This document shows, piece after piece, positions 1-7,332 of a DNA stretch of 38,179 nt. Within the stretch, counting starts at the first letter, position 1; each line of letters opens with the position of its first letter. The translations under genes and the position numbers were made by a program. This stretch comes from Paracoccaceae bacterium (GTDB taxonomy: Bacteria; Pseudomonadota; Alphaproteobacteria; Rhodobacterales; Rhodobacteraceae), in NCBI GenBank assembly GCA_026982255.1, contig JALSHL010000317.1, positions 1-38,179 on the forward strand, in the 5' to 3' direction. Under the pieces are notes generated by a model. The model was not told where the DNA came from. It was given only the letters and a program-made list of their open reading frames with translations, and did no database searches.

Positions 1-447
1 CTAAAACGGGAAGCCATTACCCCACATGTAACTGAGCGGCTGCGTAAACGCATAGGACGCCCGGTTGACGTCATAGGTCAGCCGCCCCATGTTCGCCGAC
101 ATCCCCTTGACCGCCTCGGTCATGGCAGGCACCGAGTGCGCCATTGCCCCGACGTCCTCCTGCATGGCGACCAGACTGCCGTTCATTTTTGCGATATTCT
201 TGGTCATTTCTTTGATATTCCCGCCCATATCGGCGATATTTGCGTCCATGCTCTGCATAGTGGCACCCATCCCGTGGATATCGTCCGTCATGACCGCGAA
301 GTTCCCGTTCATCTCGATCATCACGTCCGTCAGGGTGAATACCTTCTGCGCCATGCCATACATGACCCATGTAAAGGCCATCATGACAACGACAATTCCG
401 GCTGTGGTGAGGACTATAAAGCGGCTGCTGTTTACACGCCGGTACAT
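1..447 (-). CDS. Small membrane-anchored coiled-coil protein with a methionine heptad repeat
   Basis: I do not recognise a named family. The 148-residue protein has one hydrophobic segment at about residues 11-32 and then a long predicted helix. Methionine occupies residues 46, 53, 60, 67, 74, 81, 88, 95, 102, 109 and 116, exactly every seventh residue for 11 heptads. The residue three before each Met is hydrophobic (F50, I57, M64, I71, I78, I85, L92, V99, V106, V113). This is an unbroken a/d coiled-coil pattern. Met makes up 20 of 148 residues. The short tail is aromatic and Gly/Pro-rich. With basic residues before the membrane segment, the coil probably lies in the periplasm. The ATG is preceded by GGGGGA at good spacing, and the gene is complete, ending with TAG at base 1. 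Its only neighbour in view is the unrelated preT, so the function is unknown; oligomeric scaffold or envelope-spacer roles are only guesses. Confidence 0.75.
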   Translation of the reverse strand: MYRRVNSSRFIVLTTAGIVVVMMAFTWVMYGMAQKVFTLTDVMIEMNGNFAVMTDDIHGMGATMQSMDANIADMGGNIKEMTKNIAKMNGSLVAMQEDVGAMAHSVPAMTEAVKGMSANMGRLTYDVNRASYAFTQPLSYMWGNGFPF

Positions 448-902
448 TCAATTTCCCCCAACCTGTTGGACTTCTGCAATATTCGGAACCGCAAAACCTG
501 CAAGCACAGGTAGTCCCGCATTATCTATTTGAACTTCCTTATATAACAGATCGCTAACATTTCTAAGGAAAATTTTCGGCTATATTTGCCGAAAGGAATA
601 ACACCATGAAATAACAGTAAACTTTTGTAGATATCGCACTCCGGAAATCCGCGATACCCGGATTACGAACCGCCCGGCCCCACATACCGCAACCGGCCCA
701 TGCAACGCAAAATCCGGATATTCTCCGAAAATGAGTCGCAAGGCTGCACATGCGAACCGGTAACGCCAAACCTGCCCCGCGAAACACCCACTAAACCGGT
801 TTAGTGGTTTTCAAAGCCTGCGCAAAAAATATTTATTTTACCGTTTGATAAAAAATAAAACCTGTGGCAACGTAGATAAAAACGACGCAACAGGAGGGCG
901 CG
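448..902. other. 455-bp intergenic region between the coiled-coil gene and preT
   Basis: I see no convincing gene here. An open frame at 563-787 on the minus strand lacks recognisable protein character. The stretch holds an inverted repeat, TTTCGGC-N7-GCCGAAA, at 574-594; a perfect 20-bp palindrome at 788-807; and an AT-rich segment at about 825-885 that probably carries the preT promoter. I could not assign -35/-10 boxes with confidence. Two genes diverge from this region, so promoters for both should lie in it. Confidence 0.7.
788..807. promoter_or_regulatory. Perfect 20-bp palindrome, probable operator upstream of preT
   Basis: CCACTAAACCGGTTTAGTGG is its own exact reverse complement. It lies about 95 bp upstream of the preT start and about 340 bp from the start of the divergent gene. 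The AAACCGGTTT core with central CG resembles LacI-family operators, but the binding factor is not encoded in the window. That it controls preTA is inferred from position. Confidence 0.55.
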
Positions 903-2237
903 ATGCCAAACGATATGCAGACTTCGGGGATACGGGACCATCGTCTCGCGCCCGGAGATTACGCCGAAAACTTTTCCGACCTTCACCCGCCGATGGACGA
1001 CCACGAGGCACTGGTCGCCGCCGACCGCTGCTATTTCTGCCACGATGCCCCGTGCATGGAGGCCTGCCCCACCACCATCGACATCCCGCTGTTCATCCGC
1101 GAGATTTCGACCGGCATGGCAACCGCGGCCGCTAAAACCATTTTCGCGCAGAACATCATGGGCGGCATGTGCGCCCGCGTCTGTCCCACCGAAACCCTGT
1201 GCGAGGAGGTCTGCGTGCGCGAGACCGCCGAACACGAGCCGGTACAGATCGGTCGCCTGCAACGCTACGCCACCGACGCCCTGATGGCCAAAGGGGAGCA
1301 CCCGTTTTCCCGCGCCGCCGATACCGGCAAAAAGGTCGCCGTCGTAGGTGCCGGTCCTGCCGGCATGTCGGCAGCCCACCGTCTGGCCATGCACGGGCAC
1401 AGCGTCACGGTTTTCGATGCACGTTCCAAGGCGGGCGGGCTGAACGAATACGGGATCGCCGCCTACAAATCTCCCGACAACTTCGCGCAGGCCGAAGTAG
1501 ACTGGCTGCTGAAAATCGGCGGAATCGAGGTAAAACACGACTCGCCGATTGGCGGGGACATGACCCTCGACTCGCTGAAACGGGAATACGACGCGGTGTT
1601 CCTTGCCATCGGTCTGCGCGGGGTGAATGCCCTGCGGACCGAGGGCGAGGACCTCGAAAACGTGCGTGATGCGGTCGATTTCATCGCGGAATTGCGTCAG
1701 GCGAAGGACCTTTCCTCCATCCCCGTCGGGCGGAATGTCATCGTCATCGGCGGCGGCATGACCGCCGTGGATGCTGCCGTGCAGTCGAAACTGCTGGGCG
1801 CAGAGCATGTGACCATGGTTTACCGCCGCGGCAAGGAACGCATGAGCGCCTCGGAATTCGAGCAGGAACTGGCCACCTCCAAGGGCGTGCAGATCATTTA
1901 CGGCGCTGCCCCGTTGCGGGTCATCGGCGACAAGGCTGTCGAGGCCGTGGAATTCGCCTATACCCGCGAGGAAAACGGCGCGCTGGTAACCACGGGCGAG
2001 ACCTTTACCCTGCCTGCCGACCAGGTGTTCAAGGCCATCGGGCAAACGCTGGAGGGCGCCCCTGCCGGACTGGAAATCGAAGGCGGCAAGATCAAGGTCA
2101 CCGGCAGCGGCCGGACCTCGGACCCGAAAGTCTGGGCCGGAGGCGACTGTGCGACGGGCGGTGACGACCTGACCGTGACCGCTGTCGCCGAAGGGCGCGA
2201 CGCGGCCGAAGACATCAACACGAAACTGGGGGGCTAA
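903..2237 (+). CDS. preT: NAD-dependent dihydropyrimidine dehydrogenase, flavoprotein subunit PreT
   Basis: This is the electron-input subunit of bacterial dihydropyrimidine dehydrogenase, which reduces uracil and thymine to dihydropyrimidines with NAD(P)H in the cytoplasm. The 444-residue protein starts with the cysteine-rich Fe-S domain seen in DPD and GltD (Cys 43, 46, 51, 55, 90, 94, 100, 104). An FAD-binding GAGPAG motif follows at 149-154, then a second Rossmann nucleotide motif, GGGMTA, at 283-288. The C-terminal FAD-contact segment (WAGGDCATGG) comes near residue 415. Length matches PreT/GltD-like proteins of 410-460 residues. The start is supported by AGGAGG five bases upstream of ATG. 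preA follows after three bases, so the two are co-translated as a complex. The call is firm; direction (degradation rather than synthesis) is inferred from the downstream hydA and ureidopropionase genes. Confidence 0.95.
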   Translation: MPNDMQTSGIRDHRLAPGDYAENFSDLHPPMDDHEALVAADRCYFCHDAPCMEACPTTIDIPLFIREISTGMATAAAKTIFAQNIMGGMCARVCPTETLCEEVCVRETAEHEPVQIGRLQRYATDALMAKGEHPFSRAADTGKKVAVVGAGPAGMSAAHRLAMHGHSVTVFDARSKAGGLNEYGIAAYKSPDNFAQAEVDWLLKIGGIEVKHDSPIGGDMTLDSLKREYDAVFLAIGLRGVNALRTEGEDLENVRDAVDFIAELRQAKDLSSIPVGRNVIVIGGGMTAVDAAVQSKLLGAEHVTMVYRRGKERMSASEFEQELATSKGVQIIYGAAPLRVIGDKAVEAVEFAYTREENGALVTTGETFTLPADQVFKAIGQTLEGAPAGLEIEGGKIKVTGSGRTSDPKVWAGGDCATGGDDLTVTAVAEGRDAAEDINTKLGG

Positions 2238-2240
2238 ACC

Positions 2241-3560
2241 ATGGCTGATCTCACAAGCACTTTCGTCGGCATCAAATCCCCGAACCCGTTCTGGCTGGCC
2301 TCGGCCCCGCCCACGGACAAGGAATACAACGTCCGCCGCGCCTTCGAGGCCGGATGGGGCGGCGTTGTCTGGAAAACCCTGGGCGAGGACGGCCCGCCCG
2401 TGGTCAACGTCAACGGCCCGCGCTATGGCGCCATCTTCGGACCGGACCGCCGCCTGATCGGGCTGAACAACATCGAACTGATCACCGACCGCCCGTTGCA
2501 GCAGAACCTGCGCGAGATCAAGGCGGTGAAACGCGATTATCCCGACCGCGCCGTGGTCGTCTCGCTGATGGTCCCCTGCGAGGAACACGCCTGGAAGGCG
2601 ATCCTGCCGGTGGTCGAGGAAACCGGCGCCGACGGGATCGAGCTGAACTTCGGCTGCCCGCACGGCATGGCGGAACGGGGCATGGGCAGCGCCGTCGGGC
2701 AGGTGCCGGAATATATCGAGATGGTCACCCGCTGGTGCAAGCAGAACACCCGTATGCCGGTGATCGTCAAGCTGACGCCGAACATCACCGACATCCGCAA
2801 ACCGGCCGAGGCCGCACGCCGCGGCGGGGCCGATGCGGTCAGCCTGATCAATACCATCAACTCCATCACCTCGGTCGATCTGGACAATTTCGCGCCGGAA
2901 CCGACGATTGACGGCTGGGGCGCGCACGGGGGCTACTGCGGTCCTGCGGTGAAACCGATCGCCCTGAACATGGTGGCCGAGATCGCCCGCAATCCCGAAA
3001 CCGCCGATCTGCCGATCTCGGGCATTGGCGGCGTCACCACATGGCGCGATGCGGCGGAATTCATGGCACTCGGCGCCGGCAATGTGCAGGTCTGCACCGC
3101 CGCCATGACCTACGGCTTCAAGGTCGTGCAGGAAATGATCTCGGGCCTGTCCGAATATATGGACGAAAAAGGCATCGCCTCGACCGCCGAAATCGTCGGG
3201 AGGGCCGTGCCGAACGTCAAGGACTGGCAGGACCTGAACCTCAACTACATCACCAAGGCGAAGATCGACCAGGACTTGTGCATCAAATGCGGCCGCTGCT
3301 TTGCCGCCTGCGAGGACACCTCGCACCAGGCAATCACCATGTCGGACGACCGTGTGTTCGAGGTGCAGAACAACGAATGCGTCGCCTGCAACCTCTGCGT
3401 CAATGTCTGTCCGGTAGAGGGCTGCATCTCGATGGAGGCCCTCGCCCCCGGCGAGATCGACGAACGCACCGGCGAGACCGTAAGCGGCGAATACGGCAAC
3501 TGGACCACGCATCCGAACAATCCCGGTGGCACCATGTGCAATGTGATGCCCGAGGAATGA
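2241..3560 (+). CDS. preA: NAD-dependent dihydropyrimidine dehydrogenase, catalytic subunit PreA
   Basis: This is the pyrimidine-reducing subunit. The 439-residue protein has an FMN-binding TIM barrel of the dihydroorotate dehydrogenase class (about 5-320). Motifs include ELNFGCPHG at 134-142, VKLTPN at 176-181 and a GGYCGPAVKPIAL segment near 230. A C-terminal 2x[4Fe-4S] ferredoxin domain has Cys 347, 350, 353, 357 and 380, 383, 386, 390. These clusters pass electrons from PreT to FMN. In an alignment by eye to mammalian DPD, the loop carrying the catalytic cysteine (ACGQDPE in mammals) reads AVGQVPE here, giving Val152; the comparison is from memory. The gene lies three bases after preT and is followed by a strong terminator, so preTA looks like its own transcript. 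Identity is secure. Confidence 0.95.
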   Translation: MADLTSTFVGIKSPNPFWLASAPPTDKEYNVRRAFEAGWGGVVWKTLGEDGPPVVNVNGPRYGAIFGPDRRLIGLNNIELITDRPLQQNLREIKAVKRDYPDRAVVVSLMVPCEEHAWKAILPVVEETGADGIELNFGCPHGMAERGMGSAVGQVPEYIEMVTRWCKQNTRMPVIVKLTPNITDIRKPAEAARRGGADAVSLINTINSITSVDLDNFAPEPTIDGWGAHGGYCGPAVKPIALNMVAEIARNPETADLPISGIGGVTTWRDAAEFMALGAGNVQVCTAAMTYGFKVVQEMISGLSEYMDEKGIASTAEIVGRAVPNVKDWQDLNLNYITKAKIDQDLCIKCGRCFAACEDTSHQAITMSDDRVFEVQNNECVACNLCVNVCPVEGCISMEALAPGEIDERTGETVSGEYGNWTTHPNNPGGTMCNVMPEE

Positions 3561-3581
3561 ACATTCGCCGTTGACCTTTCG

Positions 3582-3613
3582 GGGCGATCCGGCATGCTCG
3601 GGTCGCCCTTTTT
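3582..3613 (+). terminator. Rho-independent terminator after preA
   Basis: The stem GGGCGATCC pairs with GGGTCGCCC (nine pairs, one G-T wobble) around an eight- to nine-base loop and is followed by TTTTT. It lies 21 bases after the preA stop, which suggests preTA is a bicistronic unit with limited read-through into the DMT permease. Confidence 0.75.
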
Positions 3614-3628
3614 CGATCAGGAATCCCC

Positions 3629-4519
3629 ATGCCCCACCGCAACCGCACCGAAGTCCTGAAAGGCCATGCCGTGATGCTGTTGTTCTCGGTGCTGGTGGCG
3701 GGCTCGTTCAGCCTCGGCGGGATTATCGCGACGATGATCGATCCGGCGGCGCTCAATGCCCTGCGGTTCCTGATTGCCAGCGTGATCATCGGCACGCTGG
3801 TGTTCGCGCAAGGTGGTATAAGGCGCGAATACCTGCAGGACCCGTGGCGCTATCCGGTTATGGGCGGGCTGTTCGCCATCTATTTCGTTACCATGTTCGA
3901 GGGGCTGAAAACCTCGCCGCCGGTTTCCTCGGCGGCCATGTTCACGCTTACGCCGGTCCTTGCCGCCGGTTTCGGCTGGCTGCTGTTGCGGCAGGTCACC
4001 ACACCGCGCATGGCGCTGGCGCTGGCGTTGGCCGCCGCCGGCGCGATCTGGGTGATTTTTCGCGGCGATATCGACGCCATCCTCGCCTTTGATATCGGGC
4101 GGGGAGAGGTAATCTTTTTCTTCGGAGTCGTCGCCCATGCCATCTATACCCCGATGATCCGCAAGCTGAACCGCGGGGAGCCGCCGCTGGTGTTCACCTT
4201 CGGAATGCTGGTTTCCGGTTTCATCCTGCTGTCGGCCTATGGCGCCCCCGCCATTTTGCAAACAGACTGGAGCGCCCTGCCCGCCATCGTCTGGATCACG
4301 CTCGCCTATCTGTCCGTATTCGCCAGCGCCACCACGTTTTTCCTCGTGCAATACGCCACCCTGCGCCTGCCGAGCGCCAAGGTCATGGCCTATACCTATC
4401 TGGTCCCCGCATGGGTCATCCTGTGGGAATTCGCGCTCGGCAACGGCTTCGTTCAGCCCTTCGTGCTGGCCGGCGTGGCGCTTGTGGTGGTGGCTTTGTT
4501 GATGCTGCTGAAAGATTGA
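3629..4519 (+). CDS. EamA/DMT-family ten-helix permease
   Basis: This 296-residue inner-membrane protein of the drug/metabolite transporter superfamily has about ten hydrophobic segments in two tandem EamA halves (about 10-140 and 150-293). The length is the family standard. Features seen include the conserved first-half stretch around PAALNALRFL (about 33-42) and a repeat-like second half ending in a long hydrophobic helix before the final Lys-Asp. AGGA lies six bases before ATG. It sits just behind the preA terminator and upstream of the aminotransferase gene. A role in moving a pathway metabolite such as a pyrimidine or beta-amino acid is possible from position only. DMT permeases often export amino acids or purine-like compounds, and the sequence does not define the substrate. 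Confidence 0.88.
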   Translation: MPHRNRTEVLKGHAVMLLFSVLVAGSFSLGGIIATMIDPAALNALRFLIASVIIGTLVFAQGGIRREYLQDPWRYPVMGGLFAIYFVTMFEGLKTSPPVSSAAMFTLTPVLAAGFGWLLLRQVTTPRMALALALAAAGAIWVIFRGDIDAILAFDIGRGEVIFFFGVVAHAIYTPMIRKLNRGEPPLVFTFGMLVSGFILLSAYGAPAILQTDWSALPAIVWITLAYLSVFASATTFFLVQYATLRLPSAKVMAYTYLVPAWVILWEFALGNGFVQPFVLAGVALVVVALLMLLKD

Positions 4520-4596
4520 CCGGAACACCGGCAGACAATGCCCGCTTTTGCGGCAGTTTCCGGCATTTTGCAAAATCTCCAAACAATTTCTTGACT

Positions 4597-4638
4597 GGTT
4601 GACCGGCTATGCTAGCGTCAACCTGACCAGATGGTCAA
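4597..4638 (+). promoter_or_regulatory. RutR-like operator and promoter region upstream of the beta-alanine aminotransferase gene
   Basis: CTGACCAGATGGTCAA at 4623-4638 matches the RutR consensus TTGACCA-N2-TGGTCAA at all but one base. RutR is a TetR-family regulator of pyrimidine use that responds to uracil. Just upstream, GGTTGAC (4597-4603) and GTCAACC (4617-4623) form a second inverted repeat with a 13-base spacer. That spacer holds TATGCT (4608-4613), a candidate -10 element. The operator would then lie on the transcription start, a repressor position. No rutR gene is in the window. Confidence 0.65.
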
Positions 4639-4662
4639 AAGATTACTTCGGGAGGGGTTGGC

Positions 4663-5988
4663 ATGTCCGATCGCACACAAACGGCACCGAATGACCTGAG
4701 CGCATTCTGGATGCCTTTCACGGCAAACCGCCAGTTCAAGAAAAACCCGCGCATGTTCGTCGCGGCCGACGGCATGTATTATACCACCGCCGACGGGCGC
4801 AAGGTGCTGGACGGCACCGCCGGCCTGTGGTGCGTGAACGCGGGCCACAACCAGCCGCGCATTGTCGAGGCGATTGCCAGACAGGCGGCGGAACTGGACT
4901 ACGCCCCCGCCTTCCAGATGGGCCACCCGAAGGCCTTTGAGTTGGCCAACCGCATTGTCGATATGGCGCCGGACGGAATCAACCATGTGTTCTATACCAA
5001 CTCCGGCTCGGAATCGGTGGAAACGGCACTGAAAATCGCCATCGCCTATCATCGTGCGCGCGGCGAGGGCACCCGCACCCGCCTGATCGGGCGCGAGCGC
5101 GGCTATCACGGGGTCAACTTCGGCGGCATTTCCGTCGGCGGCATCGGGCCGAACCGCAAGACCTTCGGCAACCTGCTGACCGGTGTGGACCACCTGCCCC
5201 ACACCCATATCCCCGAGAACGCCTTTACCCGCGGCCAGCCCGAACACGGGGCCTATCTGGCGGACGAACTGGAACGGATCGTGGCCCTTGGCGACGCCAG
5301 CAATATCGCCGCGGTGATTGTCGAGCCGATGGCCGGCTCCACCGGTGTTCTGCTGCCGCCGAAGGGCTATCTGGACCGGCTGCGCGCGATCACGAAAAAA
5401 CACGGCATCCTGCTGATTTTCGACGAAGTCATCACCGGTTTCGGTCGTCTCGGCTCCGCTTTCGGGGCAACGCATTACGGCGTGACACCGGACATCATGA
5501 CCACGGCCAAGGGGCTGACCAACGGCGTCATCCCGATGGGGGCGGTGCTGACCACCAGCGAAATCCACGACGCCTTCATGACCGGTCCCGAAAATATGAT
5601 CGAGCTGTTCCACGGCTATACCTATTCCGGCAACCCCATCGCCTCGGCCGCCGGATTGGCGACGCTGGAAACCTACAAACAGGACGGCCTGTTCGAAAAC
5701 GCCCGCGATCTGGCCGGATACTGGGAGGACGCGCTGCATGCCCTCAAGGGCCTGCCGCATGTGATCGACATCCGCAACGAGGGGCTGATCGGCGCGATCG
5801 AGTTGCAGCCGATCGAGGGCGCACCGACCAAGCGGGCGTTCCAGGCCTTCCTCGATGCCTATGAGGCCGGCATCCTGATCCGCACCACCGGCGACATCAT
5901 TGCCCTGTCGCCGCCGCTGATCATGAACAAGGGGCATATCGACGAGTTGATCGGCAAGCTGGCCGATGTTCTGAAAAATCTGGACTAG
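4663..5988 (+). CDS. Class III omega-aminotransferase, probably beta-alanine--pyruvate transaminase
   Basis: This PLP enzyme probably transfers the amino group of beta-alanine (and 3-aminoisobutyrate) to pyruvate, giving malonate semialdehyde and alanine, the step after ureidopropionase. The 441-residue protein has class III motifs: phosphate-binding SGSES at 114-118, FDEVITGFGR with D254 contacting the pyridine nitrogen, and TTAKGLTNG with Schiff-base K283. The N-terminal FWMPFTANRQFK segment is typical of omega-amino acid:pyruvate transaminases. GGGAGGGG precedes ATG, and a RutR-like operator lies directly upstream. The ureidopropionase gene begins 11 bases after the stop. It is clearly paralogous to the taurine aminotransferase at 26941-28257. 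Substrate choice is inferred from context; taurine or other omega-amines cannot be excluded from sequence alone. Confidence 0.88.
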   Translation: MSDRTQTAPNDLSAFWMPFTANRQFKKNPRMFVAADGMYYTTADGRKVLDGTAGLWCVNAGHNQPRIVEAIARQAAELDYAPAFQMGHPKAFELANRIVDMAPDGINHVFYTNSGSESVETALKIAIAYHRARGEGTRTRLIGRERGYHGVNFGGISVGGIGPNRKTFGNLLTGVDHLPHTHIPENAFTRGQPEHGAYLADELERIVALGDASNIAAVIVEPMAGSTGVLLPPKGYLDRLRAITKKHGILLIFDEVITGFGRLGSAFGATHYGVTPDIMTTAKGLTNGVIPMGAVLTTSEIHDAFMTGPENMIELFHGYTYSGNPIASAAGLATLETYKQDGLFENARDLAGYWEDALHALKGLPHVIDIRNEGLIGAIELQPIEGAPTKRAFQAFLDAYEAGILIRTTGDIIALSPPLIMNKGHIDELIGKLADVLKNLD

Positions 5989-5999
5989 GGAGAAGTATC

Positions 6000-7250
6000 A
6001 TGGCTGCACCCGGCGAAAACATGAAAGTGGACGGCGACCGCCTGTGGGACTCGCTGATGGAAATGGCCAAGATCGGGCCGGGCGTCGCGGGTGGCAACAA
6101 CCGCCAGACCCTGACCGACGAGGACGGCGAAGGCCGTGCCCTGTTCCAGAAATGGTGCGAGGCGGCGGGCTGCACCATGGGCCTCGACCAGATGGGCAAC
6201 ATGTTCGCGCGCCGCGAGGGCACCGACCCCGACGCCCTGCCCGTCTATGTCGGCTCGCATCTGGATACGCAGCCGACAGGCGGCAAATACGACGGGGTTC
6301 TGGGGGTTCTCGGCGGGCTGGAGATCATCCGCACGCTCAACGACCTCGGCGTGAAAACCAGACATCCGATTGTCGTCACAAACTGGACAAACGAGGAAGG
6401 CACGCGCTTTGCCCCTGCCATGCTGGCCTCGGGCGTGTTCGCGGGGATGCACACGCAGGACTGGGCCTATGAAATCGAGGACGCCGAGGGCAAGAAATTC
6501 GGGGACGAGCTGAAACGCATCGGCTGGCGCGGCGACGAAGAAGTCGGCGCACGCAAAATGCACGCCTTCTTCGAGCTGCACATCGAACAAGGCCCGATTC
6601 TGGAGGCCGAAGGCAAGGATATCGGCGTGGTCACCCACGGTCAGGGCCTGAGCTGGACGCAGGTGACAGTGACCGGCAAGGAAAGCCACACCGGCTCCAC
6701 CCCCATGCCGATGCGCAGGAACGCCGGTCTGGGCATGGCGCGGATGCTGGAACTGGTGGACGAGATCGCCTGGAGCCACAAACCCGATGCCGTGGGTGCC
6801 GCGGGACATATCGATGTCTACCCCAACTCGCGCAACGTCATTCCGGGCAAGGTGGTGTTTACCGTCGATTTCCGCTCGCCGGACCTCGACACCATCACCG
6901 ATATGGAGACCCGCTTCCGCGAAGGCGCGCAGAAAATCGCGGACGACATGGGCTTGCAGGTGGAATTCGAGAAGGTCGGCGGGTTCGATCCGGTCGCCTT
7001 CGACGAAACCTGCGTCAGTGCCGTGCGCAATGCCGCCGAGCGTCTGGGATATTCGCACCGCGACATCATTTCCGGCGCCGGTCACGACGCCTGCTGGATC
7101 AACCGCGTTGCCCCCACCGCCATGGTCATGTGCCCCTGCGTTGACGGGCTGAGCCATAACGAGGCGGAGGAGATCTCGAAAGAATGGGCCACGGCGGGGG
7201 CCGATGTGCTGCTGCATGCGGTAGTGGAAACGGCGGAGATCGTGGGGTGA
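6000..7250 (+). CDS. Zn-dependent beta-ureidopropionase / N-carbamoyl amino acid hydrolase
   Basis: This enzyme hydrolyses N-carbamoyl-beta-alanine to beta-alanine, CO2 and ammonia, the third step of reductive pyrimidine breakdown. The 416-residue protein belongs to the M20-like amidase family (HyuC/AmaB and yeast beta-alanine synthase). The dinuclear metal ligands are visible: H87 in GSHLDT, D98 in KYDGVLG, E132/E133 in TNEEGTRF, H194 in LHIEQGP, and the late His in GLSHNEAEE. The spacings H87-D98 and D98-E133 equal those of yeast beta-alanine synthase as I recall it. The dimerisation lid lies at about 212-325, with VDFRSPD near 289. GGAG lies just before ATG, 11 bases after the aminotransferase gene. 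Allantoate or L-carbamoyl amino acids are alternative substrates in the family, but hydA downstream favours the pyrimidine route. Confidence 0.9.
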   Translation: MAAPGENMKVDGDRLWDSLMEMAKIGPGVAGGNNRQTLTDEDGEGRALFQKWCEAAGCTMGLDQMGNMFARREGTDPDALPVYVGSHLDTQPTGGKYDGVLGVLGGLEIIRTLNDLGVKTRHPIVVTNWTNEEGTRFAPAMLASGVFAGMHTQDWAYEIEDAEGKKFGDELKRIGWRGDEEVGARKMHAFFELHIEQGPILEAEGKDIGVVTHGQGLSWTQVTVTGKESHTGSTPMPMRRNAGLGMARMLELVDEIAWSHKPDAVGAAGHIDVYPNSRNVIPGKVVFTVDFRSPDLDTITDMETRFREGAQKIADDMGLQVEFEKVGGFDPVAFDETCVSAVRNAAERLGYSHRDIISGAGHDACWINRVAPTAMVMCPCVDGLSHNEAEEISKEWATAGADVLLHAVVETAEIVG

Positions 7251-7255
7251 TTCAC

Positions 7256-7315
7256 GGGGGCGCTGCCCCCGCACCCCCGGAGTATTTGAGCAAAAAAGAA
7301 ACTGGCAGGAGCCAG
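7256..7315. repeat. REP-like GC hairpin element between ureidopropionase and hydA
   Basis: GGGGGC-GCT-GCCCCC (7256-7270) is followed by GCACCCCCGGAGTATTT and an A-rich run (gagcaaaaaagaa). This arrangement (GC hairpin, CCCCCGG, GTATTT, A-rich end) is a pattern I recognise as very common downstream of Rhodobacteraceae genes. A second perfect hairpin, CTGGC-AGGA-GCCAG, follows at 7302-7315. There is only one copy in this window, so repeat status rests on recollection. It could act as an mRNA 3'-end or stability element inside the operon. Confidence 0.5.
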
Positions 7316-7332
7316 AGACAGGGAGGGTTGAA

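Noticed and set aside
563..787. A 74-codon open frame in the intergenic region upstream of preT
   Set aside because: Weak start context, no recognisable motif, cysteine/arginine-rich odd composition, and it overlaps probable regulatory DNA.
801..3512. A 903-codon open frame on the minus strand opposite preT/preA
   Set aside because: It is the antisense shadow of two clearly identified genes in high-GC DNA, with a His/Asp/Gly-rich composition and no family motif.
4520..4590. Possible terminator after the DMT permease gene (TGCCCGC-TTTT-GCGGCA)
   Set aside because: The stem has a bulge and there is no T tract after it; not convincing.
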